Shown: positions 37,953-48,384, counted from the first letter of the stretch. The stretch is 64,000 nt of DNA from Psychrobacter vallis (GCF_904846715.1 NZ_CAJHBU010000007.1:87072-151071); one strand, 5' to 3'. Numbers and translations: made by a program. The notes: a model not told the origin generated them from the sequence alone.

Positions 37953-39458
37953 ATGGAAACTTTTGACTTTTTAATGCACGGTTTTTCCGTAGCCACTTTA
38001 CCCAAAAATTTACTGATCGCCCTTATTGGTGCCTTTATTGGTACTGTCGTGGGTATGTTACCAGGCCTTGGCCCTATCAACGGTGTGGCGATACTATTAC
38101 CTTTTGCCTTTGCTCTCGGTCTGCCACCAGAGAGTGCGCTGATCTTACTGGCGGCTGTTTATCTTGGTTGTGAATATGGTGGCCGTATTTCTGCCATTCT
38201 ACTCAACGTACCTGGATCTGCCGCAGCGGTGATGACCTCATTGGATGGTAACCCTCTTGCAATACAAGGCAAAGCAGGTATTGCCTTGTCCATCTCTGCG
38301 GTTGCCTCGTTTATTGGTTCGACGATTGCAACTATCGGTGTGGTTTTATTCGCCCCTCTATTGGCAAAATGGGCGATATCTTTTGGTCCTGCTGAATACT
38401 TCGTATTGATGGTATTCGCGATTTGCTGTTTGAGTGGTTTGGTCGGTGATCAACCGATTAAGACGGCCGTATCAGCCTTGATTGGTCTAGGCCTTGCGAC
38501 TGTTGGTGTTGATGCGGTCACAGGTATATATCGCTATACTTTTGATTCAGTTAATTTATCTGATGGTATCCAATTTACAACCATCGTTATTGGTTTCTTC
38601 AGTGTTAGTGAAATCTTGATTTTGCTCGAAAGAACCAGTACGGGTGGTAAAATAGTTGCGCAAGGTAAGCGTAGCTTATTTAACATGAAAGAGTTCCTCT
38701 TCACCATTGGTGCCATGTTACGTAGTGGCGCAATGGGTTTCTTCGTTGGTATCCTACCTGGTGCAGGCGCAACTATTGCGAGTGCGATGACCTACGCTAG
38801 TGAACGTAAAATTGCTGGCGATAGCGGTAAGTTCGGTGAAGGCGATCTTCGTGGTTTGGCATCTCCAGAAGCAGCTAACAATGCGTCAGCGTGTGGCTCA
38901 TTCGTGCCAATGTTGACCTTGGGTGTGCCTGGTTCTGGTACAACTGCGGTCATGATGGGTGCGTTGACGTTGTACAATATCACGCCAGGTCCACAGCTAT
39001 TTACTGAACAGCCTGACATCGTTTGGGGTCTTATCGCCTCTTTGTTCATCTGTAACGTGATTTTGCTGGTAATGAACATTCCGTTGGTTGGTTTCTTCTC
39101 TAAGCTACTGAACGTACCAAACTACATTCTGATACCATCAATTGCTGCTATTAGTTTCGTTGGTGTTTACTCTATCAATAGTACGACTTTTGATATGGTG
39201 TTCATGGTAGCACTAGGTATCTTTGGTTATTTCTTACGTAAATTACACTTCCCATTATCAGCGCTTATCCTAGGTTATGTACTAGGTGAGCTGATGGAGT
39301 CTAACTTGAGACGTGCTCTGTCTATCTCTCAAGGTGAAATGTCTATTCTATGGAGTAGCCCAATCACGGTAGCACTATGGGGTCTTGTCGTTGTCATGAT
39401 CTTCATGCCAATCATCCGTAAAATGTATCGTAAACGCTTTAAGAAGATGGTTGTATAG
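37953..39458 (+). CDS. tctA: TctA, large membrane subunit
   Basis: Large permease subunit of the tripartite transporter, 501 residues, about 11-12 hydrophobic segments. TctA signatures are present: GTVVGMLPGLGPINGVAILLPF, YGGRISAILLNVPGSAAAVMT and the repeated GILPGAGATIASAMTYASERK in the second half. Codon use is more GC-rich than in the MatC-like gene. It is followed by a clear terminator. Confidence 0.96.
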   Translation: METFDFLMHGFSVATLPKNLLIALIGAFIGTVVGMLPGLGPINGVAILLPFAFALGLPPESALILLAAVYLGCEYGGRISAILLNVPGSAAAVMTSLDGNPLAIQGKAGIALSISAVASFIGSTIATIGVVLFAPLLAKWAISFGPAEYFVLMVFAICCLSGLVGDQPIKTAVSALIGLGLATVGVDAVTGIYRYTFDSVNLSDGIQFTTIVIGFFSVSEILILLERTSTGGKIVAQGKRSLFNMKEFLFTIGAMLRSGAMGFFVGILPGAGATIASAMTYASERKIAGDSGKFGEGDLRGLASPEAANNASACGSFVPMLTLGVPGSGTTAVMMGALTLYNITPGPQLFTEQPDIVWGLIASLFICNVILLVMNIPLVGFFSKLLNVPNYILIPSIAAISFVGVYSINSTTFDMVFMVALGIFGYFLRKLHFPLSALILGYVLGELMESNLRRALSISQGEMSILWSSPITVALWGLVVVMIFMPIIRKMYRKRFKKMVV

Positions 39459-39489
39459 ATTCTAAACACGCTATATCCAGAGATGTCTC

Positions 39490-39525
39490 AAACGGTGATT
39501 GTACTTTAGGTATGATCACCGTTTT
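39490..39525 (+). terminator. Terminator after tctCBA
   Basis: Arms AAACGGTGAT and ATCACCGTTT around a 15-nt loop, then T-rich DNA. It separates tctA from the convergent yceI-type gene. Confidence 0.78.
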
Positions 39526-39569
39526 GCTTTTTGGTATAGCAGCATCTCGCTTTTATCTTTAAACGATTA

Positions 39570-40184
39570 TCACTGCTTTGCTGCTTCAATCTGAATGGTT
39601 AAATCGACCTTTTCTGTCATACCTAGCAATGTATATTTACTGATGCCCCACTTCGTCCGATCAATGGTCGTCGTAAAGTCACCACCACAGACCGATTTTT
39701 TTAAGATAGGACTCAAATAACAGTTGAATTTTGTGGCCGTCAACGTAACAGGATTGGTTTTACCATGTAGCGTCAGCAACCCATCTACTTTGGTGACCTC
39801 TGAGTTGTCTTTATTGGGCGCAAAATGCCACCGTGTCGATTCAAAACGTGCCAATGGAAGTTTTTCAACATCAAAAAAGTCGGCACTTTTGAGCATAATG
39901 TCAAAAGCTTTGTTGCCAGTATTTAAACTGTTTAAAGGAATAATAAGCGAGATACTACCTGTCTTAACCTTCGGATCATAGGTTAGCTGACCGGTTAAAT
40001 TATAAAAGCCACCTGTATTGGTAGAGGTATTGAAGTGATCAATGGCAAAACGTACATTGGTATGGGCAGGGTCTATATTATAGGACGTTGCATGGCTGCT
40101 AGCGATACTCAACGCGCCAAAAATGATAACCGCTAAAGGTTTACCGTAAGATCGAGCGATTTTTGAACGTAAAATTTTCGGCAT
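39570..40184 (-). CDS. YceI-family periplasmic protein
   Basis: Lipocalin-like YceI protein of 204 residues. It has a signal peptide (LAVIIFGALSIASSHA) and the standard SYNIDPAHTNVRFAIDHF opening of the mature part, then TGQLTYDPKVKTGSISLIIPLNSLNTGN and GLLTLHGKTNPVTL. E. coli YceI binds isoprenoid lipids in the periplasm. Transcribed alone, followed upstream by a palindromic repeat. Confidence 0.92.
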   Translation of the reverse strand: MPKILRSKIARSYGKPLAVIIFGALSIASSHATSYNIDPAHTNVRFAIDHFNTSTNTGGFYNLTGQLTYDPKVKTGSISLIIPLNSLNTGNKAFDIMLKSADFFDVEKLPLARFESTRWHFAPNKDNSEVTKVDGLLTLHGKTNPVTLTATKFNCYLSPILKKSVCGGDFTTTIDRTKWGISKYTLLGMTEKVDLTIQIEAAKQ

Positions 40185-40262
40185 AATGACATTCCTTTGA
40201 CAGTTGATGTTTGGTCAATCGCATCCTCTGTGATTGAACACTTCTCTTATATTCATTTTATA

Positions 40263-40402
40263 TATAGTCGATTCTAAATAAAACTGATACGTTCCAACGC
40301 GGAACTGGTACAAATTTTTCTTGCTTGCTGTGCCTTCGCAGACATAGGCTGCAAAAAATTCATTCCAGTTCCGCTGACTCGTTTTATACTTAATTCACTA
40401 TA
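40263..40402 (+). repeat. Palindromic repeat family, copy C
   Basis: About 140 bp between the YceI gene and the RND pump gene. Left end ATAGTCGATTCTAAATAAAA; right end GTTTTATACTTAATTCACTAT. The core folds as a long hairpin (GGAACTGGTACAAATTTTT against AAAAAATTCATTCCAGTTCC) around TTGCTTGCTGTGCCTTCGCAG. The best-preserved copy. Confidence 0.82.
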
Positions 40403-40455
40403 TTGACGATAAAATCATACTGATTGCCATAGCCTATTAAAATCATAAACCAAAT

Positions 40456-43400
40456 TTATTTCTCAGCCGCAGCGCCTTCTTTACCGCTTGGCGTGAGCCA
40501 CTTGGCAAACCAACCTGACAAATCATCCATCAGCGTATAAACAACTGGAATCACGACCAAGCTCAATAACGTGGAGGTAACAAGCCCCCCTAGCACAGCC
40601 GCTGCCATCGGACGCCTAAACGTAGGATCGGCATCTCCCCACCCAAATACCAATGGCAACATACCAGCACCCATCGCAATGGTAGTCATAATAATAGGAC
40701 GCGCCCGCTTGCGACAGGCATCAATGATGGCTTCAAAACGTGCCAAGCCACGACGCTGGGCAATCAGCGCATAATCGACCAGTAAGATAGAGTTTTTGGT
40801 CGCGATGCCCATGAGCATAATAAACCCAATCATGGAAGGCATAGAGAGGCTGCTATTGGTAATAACTAAGCCGACAAAGGCACCGCCAATAGAGAGCGGT
40901 AAAGCCATCAAAATAGTAAACGGTTGTAACACACGGCCAAATAATAAAATAAGCACGCCCAAGATACAAACTACCCCAACCGACATCGCAATCACAAAAC
41001 CGCTAAATAGCTCAGCCATGTTTTCTGCTTGACCTTGGTCAATCATCGTAATCGAAGGTGGTAACGTCTGCATAGCAGGTATGGCTTTGACCGCTTGTAC
41101 CAAATCGCCAAGCTCGCCATTTGCAGGCTGAACCGTAATACTGATCGCACGCTCTCGATCGAGCCTTTTAATTTGTGCAGGCCCTGTACCAAAGTCTAGC
41201 GACGCAACCTCACCTACCCTTACGCCCTGTCCTGCTGGTAGGGAACTTGGTACGTATAAGCCTTCTAATTGACTGACGTTTTGCTTGGCAACATCTGGCA
41301 GACGAATCACAACAGGAATCTGGCGCGTGTCTAGGTTGAGTTTGGATAAGCGCTGCTCATAGTCACCAACAGTCGCCACACGTAATGTCGTCGCGATGTC
41401 TTGCGTGGTTACGCCTTTATCGGCCATCGCCAGTCGGTCTGGCGTGACCGTTAACTCCTGACGCGGCAAACTACGGTCACTGGTCACTGAACCCGCACTG
41501 GGCAACGCTCGAATCTCTGACATGATTTGCTGGGCAGTTTGTTCAAGCAGCTGGGGATTGGTACTGGTCATAGAAAAGTTATAACCGCTCTCACCGCCAC
41601 TCGATAAACCAACCGTAAAGCGCGCGCCCGGCACTTCTGCCAATAAATTACTTATCTGACGTTCAATCTCTTGTTTAGAACCACGCTCTGCCCTTGGTGC
41701 GAGCACAATATCTAAACCAGCGATATTCTCTGCCTTGCCGCTGCCACTAGAGTTTGAGTCCATGGTCGCCTGAGTTTCACCCACTGACGTAAATATATTG
41801 GTCACTTCCGGCATCGCCAAAATTCGCTCACTCGCCAGCGCTGCTACTCGCTCAGTATCTTCTAATGCCACATCAGGCGTCAGCTCGATCGCCACACGTG
41901 TCTGATCGATGTCATTATCCGGAATAAAAGAAGTCGGTAGTAATTTCACAAGCGTCAGCGAGGCCACAAACAACACTAAGGTTGCACCCATCGTGAGCCA
42001 GCGATAACGCAGCGTCCACGTGACTATTTTTAGATACCAATCCATCAGGGCACTTTGTTTTTCGACATGCTTTTTTTCTGGTCGCAGGATATACGCGGCC
42101 ATCATTGGGGTAATGAGACGCGCGACCATTAATGACGCAAAAATCGATAAGGCCGCCGTCCAGCCAAACTGACGGAAAAATTGCCCAACGACACCGCCCA
42201 TAAAGGCCGTGGGTAAAAACACTGCGATCAGTGTAAACGTCGTTGCAACCACCGCCAAGCCAATTTCATCCGCCGCCTCCATCGCTGCTTCATAAGGCGT
42301 CTTACCCATGCGCAGATGTCGTATGATGTTTTCAACCTCAACGATAGCGTCATCAACCAATACGCCAATTACTAATGATAAGGCGAGTAGCGAGATGATA
42401 TTGAGACTAAAGTCAAATAAATACATACCCAAAAAGGTCGGAATGACGGATAGCGGCAAAGCAACTGCTGCAACGATGGTCGCCCGAATATTGCGTAAAA
42501 ATAAGAAAACCACCACCACGGCCAACAGACCACCTTCGATCAACATGCGTAATGAGGCTTGATAGTCTTCTGCAATGGGCGTTGCTCGATCATAAACTTT
42601 TTCGATATTGATATTGCCCGTATCGGCCGTCAGCTTGGCAAGCTCTGCATCCACCAGCTCCATCACGTCCACTTCACTGGCACCGCGCGATCGAGTAATA
42701 TTAAATGCCACCACCGTTTGCTCATTCAACTTGGCAATAGAGCTGGGATCCGCCGCACCATCAGTGATTTGTGCCATCCGTCCGAGGGCTTGCGTACCAC
42801 CTGTCGGAACCGTTACTTGTAAATCATTTAGCTCACTAGCACGCTCCACCGCGCCCAGTACCCGAATAGTCTGAGTGGTTTTGCCTACTTCTGCTTCACC
42901 GCCTGAGCTGTCTTGTTGAATGCCTGCAATTTGATCGGATAACCGTGTAATAGAGAACTTTAAGCCACTGAGTGCAATGGGATCAGCGGCGACCGTAATT
43001 TCACGCTGAAGCCCGCCTACACGACCGACCGCACTGACACCAGGAATGTCAGAGAGACGTTTGGTAACGGTATCATCCACAAACCATGACAGGTCTTCTA
43101 CATTCATATTTTCAGACGCGACCGAGTAAGTCACGACTGGAAACCCTGCTGTGGAGACTTTGGTAATAATGGGGTCATTGGCAGCAGCGGGTAGATCGCC
43201 ACGTACTTCACCGACTGCTGAACGTACATCATCGACGGCTTCTTGAATGTCTTTTTCTAGGACAAACTCCGTGACCATTGTGGCCGCACCAGTTTGTAGC
43301 GTCGTCCTGATATGCTTGACGCCTTCAATACTGGTCAGCTTATTTTCTATCTTTTTTGCGATGTCATTTTCGAGCTGCGTTGGCGCGGCACCGGGCAGGG

Positions 43401-43554
43401 TTACCGTGACCACGACCGCTGGCAAGTCAATATCTGGAAACTGCTGCACCTTCATTTGCATAAAGCCATAGATGCCGCCTAACGTTAGCAGCACAAACAA
43501 CAAAATGGCAACCAGTGGGTTTTTGATGGAGTAAGCGGAAACATTTAGGCTCAT
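40456..43554 (-). CDS. RND-family multidrug efflux permease (HAE-1 type)
   Basis: Inner-membrane proton-driven pump subunit of 1032 residues, the standard size of AcrB/MexB-like proteins. Twelve hydrophobic segments with two large periplasmic loops are apparent, and the early PNPLVAILLFVLLTLGG-like start, LVDDAIVEVENI, and GIATKNSILLVDYA motifs mark the class. The adaptor gene overlaps it by 4 bp. No outer-membrane factor gene is next to it, so it must use one encoded elsewhere. The start is the ATG in the overlap. Substrates unknown. Confidence 0.95.
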   Translation of the reverse strand: MSLNVSAYSIKNPLVAILLFVLLTLGGIYGFMQMKVQQFPDIDLPAVVVTVTLPGAAPTQLENDIAKKIENKLTSIEGVKHIRTTLQTGAATMVTEFVLEKDIQEAVDDVRSAVGEVRGDLPAAANDPIITKVSTAGFPVVTYSVASENMNVEDLSWFVDDTVTKRLSDIPGVSAVGRVGGLQREITVAADPIALSGLKFSITRLSDQIAGIQQDSSGGEAEVGKTTQTIRVLGAVERASELNDLQVTVPTGGTQALGRMAQITDGAADPSSIAKLNEQTVVAFNITRSRGASEVDVMELVDAELAKLTADTGNINIEKVYDRATPIAEDYQASLRMLIEGGLLAVVVVFLFLRNIRATIVAAVALPLSVIPTFLGMYLFDFSLNIISLLALSLVIGVLVDDAIVEVENIIRHLRMGKTPYEAAMEAADEIGLAVVATTFTLIAVFLPTAFMGGVVGQFFRQFGWTAALSIFASLMVARLITPMMAAYILRPEKKHVEKQSALMDWYLKIVTWTLRYRWLTMGATLVLFVASLTLVKLLPTSFIPDNDIDQTRVAIELTPDVALEDTERVAALASERILAMPEVTNIFTSVGETQATMDSNSSGSGKAENIAGLDIVLAPRAERGSKQEIERQISNLLAEVPGARFTVGLSSGGESGYNFSMTSTNPQLLEQTAQQIMSEIRALPSAGSVTSDRSLPRQELTVTPDRLAMADKGVTTQDIATTLRVATVGDYEQRLSKLNLDTRQIPVVIRLPDVAKQNVSQLEGLYVPSSLPAGQGVRVGEVASLDFGTGPAQIKRLDRERAISITVQPANGELGDLVQAVKAIPAMQTLPPSITMIDQGQAENMAELFSGFVIAMSVGVVCILGVLILLFGRVLQPFTILMALPLSIGGAFVGLVITNSSLSMPSMIGFIMLMGIATKNSILLVDYALIAQRRGLARFEAIIDACRKRARPIIMTTIAMGAGMLPLVFGWGDADPTFRRPMAAAVLGGLVTSTLLSLVVIPVVYTLMDDLSGWFAKWLTPSGKEGAAAEK

Positions 43555-44915
43555 GAGCGCGCCTGCGTGGCTGTGCCAGTGGTTGCTGTATCCGAAGTCG
43601 CATCCGTTTGATTGGTGGCTTGGCTGACAGTATTAACGATACGCACCAGATCGCCCTCGTTCAAGAAACTACCGCCCTGCTTGACAATTCGACTGTCCTC
43701 GGGCAATGGCTCAGTGACCGCGACGTTATCGTCCAATCGCTCGCCAAGCGTCACTCGTTGTTGCTTAATACGGCCAACGCTCGCACCGTTTTTAGTTGTG
43801 ATATTGGTTACTAGCATCACATAATCGTAGCCGTCATTGCTCACGATAGCGCTATTGGGAACTGTTTGTGTGCTGGCACTGCCCAATAGGAATTCACCCG
43901 TTTGAAACATACCTGCGCGTACTTTTGTGTTGGCTGCTAAGCTGGCATAAATCGTAATTTGACGATTGTTATCCGCTGTCGGCGCAATGCGGCTCACCTG
44001 CCCCATGACAGAATCACCATCTGGTAAGCTCACGCGTACAGGCGTGCCGATATTGATGTCGCCGACCAGCTTGGGATCGATATCCGCTCGCCACTCTAAA
44101 ACGCCCCCTTTAATGATCGTAAATAACGGATCACCACCAGCGACCATACCAACTTCTGCCATTTTTTCACTAATGACACCACTGATTGGTGCGACAACGC
44201 TGGCATTCTCTAGTGTCAAACGCTGATTGCTTAAGCGCGCTTTTGATGCTTGCAAAGCGGCTCTGGCTCTCACCTCGGCGGTACGATAGCGATCAGCTTC
44301 TTGTTTGCTAATGGCATCAATGTCTATCAATGGCAGGACGCGGATAGCATCGGCGCTGGCATTGGCAAGCGTGGCCTCTGCTTCGGCAACGTCGGCTTCT
44401 GCTTGCAAGACTTGCTGCTCCATGGCATCGGTATCAAACACTGCTAGTACTTGACCCGCATTGACACGATCGCCTTCTTCAACCAGTATCCGCTCAATCG
44501 CCACGCCAGTCACCTTGGCACTGACATTCGCTGTGTCTTTGGCATTGATTGTCCCATCAGCGCTCAACGTGTTACCAATATCATCTTGGCTTGGCATCAC
44601 TGTTTCTACTGACAGTACCGCTTGCTCGGTGTTGGCATTATTGATATTCGCACTATCGCTTGGCGCACTGATAGAGTCTGATGACTCATCTGTCGCTATT
44701 TCATCATTACTGCCCCAATACTTACCAAGCAGTACACCGATGATGAGAACCACCGCCAATACCGGTAACAACCATAAAGGGTATTTTGATGACGAACTAT
44801 TCCCTGTATTGGATGTGCGATATGGTGGCAACTTAGACTCAGGTAGCGGCTGGGCATTCAGCTTTTGCTGAGCATTGGGCTCTTGCTCATTATTAGGGTC
44901 TTCAAAGTCACTCAT
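43551..44915 (-). CDS. RND periplasmic adaptor (membrane fusion protein)
   Basis: Adaptor linking the RND pump to an outer-membrane channel; 454 residues. An N-terminal membrane anchor lies at about 46-66 (LWLLPVLAVVLIIGVLL) after a 45-residue polar cytoplasmic part. A lipoyl/hairpin region follows with GDRVNAGQVLAVFDTDAMEQQV and a coiled coil rich in Ala and Glu at about 155-230, then ASVVAPISGVISEKM. Stop and pump start overlap as ATGA. Tail after 430 is Thr/Ala-rich. Confidence 0.93.
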   Translation of the reverse strand: MSDFEDPNNEQEPNAQQKLNAQPLPESKLPPYRTSNTGNSSSSKYPLWLLPVLAVVLIIGVLLGKYWGSNDEIATDESSDSISAPSDSANINNANTEQAVLSVETVMPSQDDIGNTLSADGTINAKDTANVSAKVTGVAIERILVEEGDRVNAGQVLAVFDTDAMEQQVLQAEADVAEAEATLANASADAIRVLPLIDIDAISKQEADRYRTAEVRARAALQASKARLSNQRLTLENASVVAPISGVISEKMAEVGMVAGGDPLFTIIKGGVLEWRADIDPKLVGDINIGTPVRVSLPDGDSVMGQVSRIAPTADNNRQITIYASLAANTKVRAGMFQTGEFLLGSASTQTVPNSAIVSNDGYDYVMLVTNITTKNGASVGRIKQQRVTLGERLDDNVAVTEPLPEDSRIVKQGGSFLNEGDLVRIVNTVSQATNQTDATSDTATTGTATQARS

Positions 44916-45006
44916 AATCGGTCTCTATAAATACGGATAATAATAAAAGCAGCGTTTAAACAGTCACTTAAACAATTACTTAGAAACAGCCACTGGTCAG
45001 AACAGC

Positions 45007-45690
45007 CTATAAATTCGTGGTTAGTGCGCTATCTTTTTGTAATAAGCCCATTGCTAGATTTTTTGCAAACGATTTAAGTTGTTGTTGTAACTCTGGTTGT
45101 TCATAAATCGACCCACCAAGCGTGGCTTGTTGTAGTGACGAGTCAGTAAACATACCAATGGTAAAATAAAGCAAGGTGAACAGACGCAATGGCTTAGTAT
45201 GATCGTCAGTGGGGCCAAGAAATGTGGACAGATAGCCTTGGAACCGTGCCAATACTTGAATGTCATGTTGGAACAAAGTCACCATTTCTGGGTTATTTTG
45301 TACCGAGATATTCTGTGACGCTAGCTTAGCAATAGCTGGATTCTCAATCAGTAAATCCAAAGTTTTATCGATCCACTGCTCTAATGCTTGGTTGGGCTCA
45401 AGTGTGCTATCTGCAATTGCTGCTTCCGTTTGGAACACAAAAGCTAACAGCTGACGAGCATGCATTCTACATACCGCTTCATACAGCGTCCGTTTGCTTT
45501 GCCAGTGAAAGTGAATGGTGGAGATATTCTTGCCAGATGCTTGTGCAATATCCCGAGTCGTAACCGCTTTAAAGCCTTTAGTCGAAAACAGCGCTTCGGC
45601 GCATCGTAAAATGGAAGCGGCGCTACTATGAGGTTCAGATTCGACTCGATCAAGAGCGGTTTCAAAGTCAATTTCAGATAATTTTGTCAT
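45007..45690 (-). CDS. TetR-family regulator of the efflux operon
   Basis: A 227-residue TetR-type repressor. The N-terminal helix-turn-helix is plain (ILRCAEALFSTKGFKAVTTRDIAQASGKNISTIHFHWQSKRTLYEAV, about 28-75); the C-terminal ligand region includes a DUF1956-like LRLFTLLYFTIGMF segment. It is transcribed ahead of the adaptor and pump genes with a 91-bp gap and so is likely the operon's own repressor. A perfect 16-bp palindrome sits 14 bp before its start. Confidence 0.9.
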   Translation of the reverse strand: MTKLSEIDFETALDRVESEPHSSAASILRCAEALFSTKGFKAVTTRDIAQASGKNISTIHFHWQSKRTLYEAVCRMHARQLLAFVFQTEAAIADSTLEPNQALEQWIDKTLDLLIENPAIAKLASQNISVQNNPEMVTLFQHDIQVLARFQGYLSTFLGPTDDHTKPLRLFTLLYFTIGMFTDSSLQQATLGGSIYEQPELQQQLKSFAKNLAMGLLQKDSALTTNL

Positions 45691-45704
45691 AGATTATTAT
45701 TAAT

Positions 45705-45720
45705 CAATCAATTGATTGAG
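45705..45720. promoter_or_regulatory. Probable TetR operator upstream of the efflux operon
   Basis: Perfect 16-bp palindrome TCAATCAATTGATTGA. TTGACT on the minus strand (45725-45720) overlaps its upstream edge and could be a -35, with TAATAA elements 16-19 nt downstream, so a bound repressor would block the promoter. The leader would be very short. Confidence 0.7.
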
Positions 45721-45928
45721 TCAAACATTTTAGATGTCTAAACGGTATACAGTAATAGTCATTTAATTGAATGAAAGGCAGTGCAATTGATTCAGGTTCA
45801 TTAAGACAGTACTGATGATAACTGTTAAGCACACACTGATAAGCGTTATCAGAAAGGATAAAATTAACCGATCATTAAAGATATGGTTCTGAAGTAGCCG
45901 ACTGACCAGAACTCTACGACTAGTCATT

Positions 45929-48283
45929 TTAAGCATTGGTATAACGACTCGCCTCTGGCATCCAACGATGAATAAGCTGGCTGACATCTGCTTTGCGCGC
46001 TGGATCTGCAATCAAATGCTTGGCCAAACGCTGAGCAATGGCAAATAGCTGTTCATCACGAATGAGATCGGCTAAATAGTAACCAACATTACCCGTTTGC
46101 CTCTTCCCTAAAAGCTCACCCGGTCCACGCAGCTCTAAGTCTTTTTGTGCAATGACAAAACCGTCTGTACTATCACGCAAGACATTTAGGCGCTCAGTCC
46201 CCGTTTCTGATAATGGCTTTTGGTATAGCAGAACACAATAGCTTTTGGTTGAGCCACGTCCGACGCGCCCGCGTAGTTGATGCAGTTGCGACAGCCCCAA
46301 GCGTTCCGCATTTTCAATAACCATCAATGAGGCGTTGGGCACATCGACGCCCACTTCGATGACCGTTGTGGCAATCAGCAAATCAAGATGACCTGCTTTA
46401 AACGCTTGCATGATGGCTTGTTTGTCCGCTGACTTCATTTTGCCGTGTACCAGCCCAATACGAATATCCAATCGCTCATTTAAATCTTCATAAGTTGCTT
46501 CAGCCGCTTGCGCATCCAGCACACTAGACTCCTCTACCAGTGAGCAAACCCAATATGCTTGCCTACCTGCCGCACAGTTAACCGCAATACGCTCAATCAC
46601 ATCATCACGGCGGTTGCGATCAATGGTAACGGTAGTAATGGGCGTTCGTCCGGGAGGTAATTCATCAATAATAGACGTATCCATATCACCGTAAACACTC
46701 ATCGCCAGCGTACGCGGGATTGGTGTGGCGGTCATAATTAGTTGATGCGGTGTACTATTGGCCACGCCTTTATTAGTCAAAGCCATCCTTTGTTCGACGC
46801 CAAAACGATGTTGCTCATCGATAATAACCAAGCCTAATTTGGCGAACTTTACTTGATCCTGAAACAGCGCATGAGTACCGACGACGACCTGTACGGTATT
46901 CTCACTCACCGCCTCTAACGCTTCACGGCGCTGCTTCGCTGTTTGCTTGCCAGCGAGCCAACCAACACCGATGCCCAGCGGCTCAAACCAGTGTTTAAAA
47001 TTGAGTAAATGCTGTTCCGCTAGGATTTCAGTCGGTGCCATCACTGCCACTTGCCAGCCACTATCAAGTGCATAGCCTGCTGCCCCTGCGGCAACCAACG
47101 TCTTGCCAGCACCCACATCGCCTTGTACCAGCCGAAGCATAGGAATTGAGGTTGCCATATCAGCCGTAATGTCTTTCATCACTCTTTTTTGAGCGTCTGT
47201 TAAGTCAAAGGGTAAAGCCGCAAATAACGCGTCAGCAAGGGGGCTTTTAATGGCGCATTTGGGTGCTTTATACTGATGCAATTGCTGACGGCGATACAAC
47301 AAGCTGAGTTGATGGGCAGTCAATTCCTCAATGATTAAACGCTGACAGGCCGCATGGGTACGCGCACTTAACTGCGTCAACAGTTTATATTGTTGACCCG
47401 CATCGGTATAAGTGGGCGGTGTGTGCAGTAATACGAGTGCTTCAAATATCGTCAGGTTATAGACGTTATTATTAATCGTTCTATTAACGACTGTATTGAG
47501 AGCATGACTGGCATCATAATCCGTTGCACCAGCTTTATGGACGCTATTGCCCATAGCATTTTCAGGCACACTACGCGCCAATGTGGAGAATATATCTTCG
47601 GCATACTCTGCTTCTGTCACCAATGCTTGGGTTGGCTCAAAAGGCGCTAAAGGCAAGTCAGCAACAACGGCAAAGTCAGCCGCTGTAAATAGGGTCATTG
47701 GCAAACCTTGGCTACGCACCGTCTGTAGTGCGAGCTTAATCAATGTCCGCAGTTTATTCTGATGCAAGCCTTTTACGCTGGGATAAATCGGTTGCAAGCC
47801 AGTATTGGTCATAGCGGCACTATCAGTTATTATTTGATATTCAGGATGGTGCATCTGTTTGCCATAACGGCTGACCTTGACTTCACCGAATAGCTGCAAA
47901 CGCGTACCTAAACTCATGGTTTGAGCAAGACCGCGATAGACCTGAAAAAAACGCAAAGATATCGTGCCAGTATCATCATCTATGACGACTGTCATGCCAC
48001 TGCGCTTGATATCGACATGTACCACATACCCAGTGATTAACGCAGATTGTCCATGACTTGCCTCTGCTATCGAGACCAGCCGACTGCGATCCTCGTAATC
48101 ACGTGGCAGATGCAGCAGCAAATCAAATATGCGTTTGATATTCAATTGCGCCAATTGTTCAGCAACTTTTAATCCCACTCCTGCCAGCGCAGTCACCGGC
48201 ATATCTAGCGCCGAGACTGGTCGCTCAGACCCAAAATTATCTGATGGGCTCACTGAAGAATGACTGGCTGATATTGGCATCAA
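45929..48283 (-). CDS. recG: RecG, ATP-dependent DNA helicase
   Basis: Branch-migration helicase for stalled forks and Holliday junctions. An N-terminal wedge/OB region, then helicase motif I GDVGAGKT near residue 391, DEQH near 488, and later motifs GLVHGKMKSADKQAIM, IENAERLGLSQLHQLRGRVGRG. The protein is 784 residues against 693 in E. coli; most extra length lies in an acidic Asn/Thr-rich insertion around 215-285. The last residues (SQLIHRWMPEASRY) are the normal end. Confidence 0.96.
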   Translation of the reverse strand: MMPISASHSSVSPSDNFGSERPVSALDMPVTALAGVGLKVAEQLAQLNIKRIFDLLLHLPRDYEDRSRLVSIAEASHGQSALITGYVVHVDIKRSGMTVVIDDDTGTISLRFFQVYRGLAQTMSLGTRLQLFGEVKVSRYGKQMHHPEYQIITDSAAMTNTGLQPIYPSVKGLHQNKLRTLIKLALQTVRSQGLPMTLFTAADFAVVADLPLAPFEPTQALVTEAEYAEDIFSTLARSVPENAMGNSVHKAGATDYDASHALNTVVNRTINNNVYNLTIFEALVLLHTPPTYTDAGQQYKLLTQLSARTHAACQRLIIEELTAHQLSLLYRRQQLHQYKAPKCAIKSPLADALFAALPFDLTDAQKRVMKDITADMATSIPMLRLVQGDVGAGKTLVAAGAAGYALDSGWQVAVMAPTEILAEQHLLNFKHWFEPLGIGVGWLAGKQTAKQRREALEAVSENTVQVVVGTHALFQDQVKFAKLGLVIIDEQHRFGVEQRMALTNKGVANSTPHQLIMTATPIPRTLAMSVYGDMDTSIIDELPPGRTPITTVTIDRNRRDDVIERIAVNCAAGRQAYWVCSLVEESSVLDAQAAEATYEDLNERLDIRIGLVHGKMKSADKQAIMQAFKAGHLDLLIATTVIEVGVDVPNASLMVIENAERLGLSQLHQLRGRVGRGSTKSYCVLLYQKPLSETGTERLNVLRDSTDGFVIAQKDLELRGPGELLGKRQTGNVGYYLADLIRDEQLFAIAQRLAKHLIADPARKADVSQLIHRWMPEASRYTNA

Positions 48284-48384
48284 AGATCCTAACGATATTA
48301 TTTTTAAGTTTTAGAGACACTCACTCATTATGATTATAACTGACAATCTGATTGCTTATGCGCAGCGATTTGGTAATACTGTTT

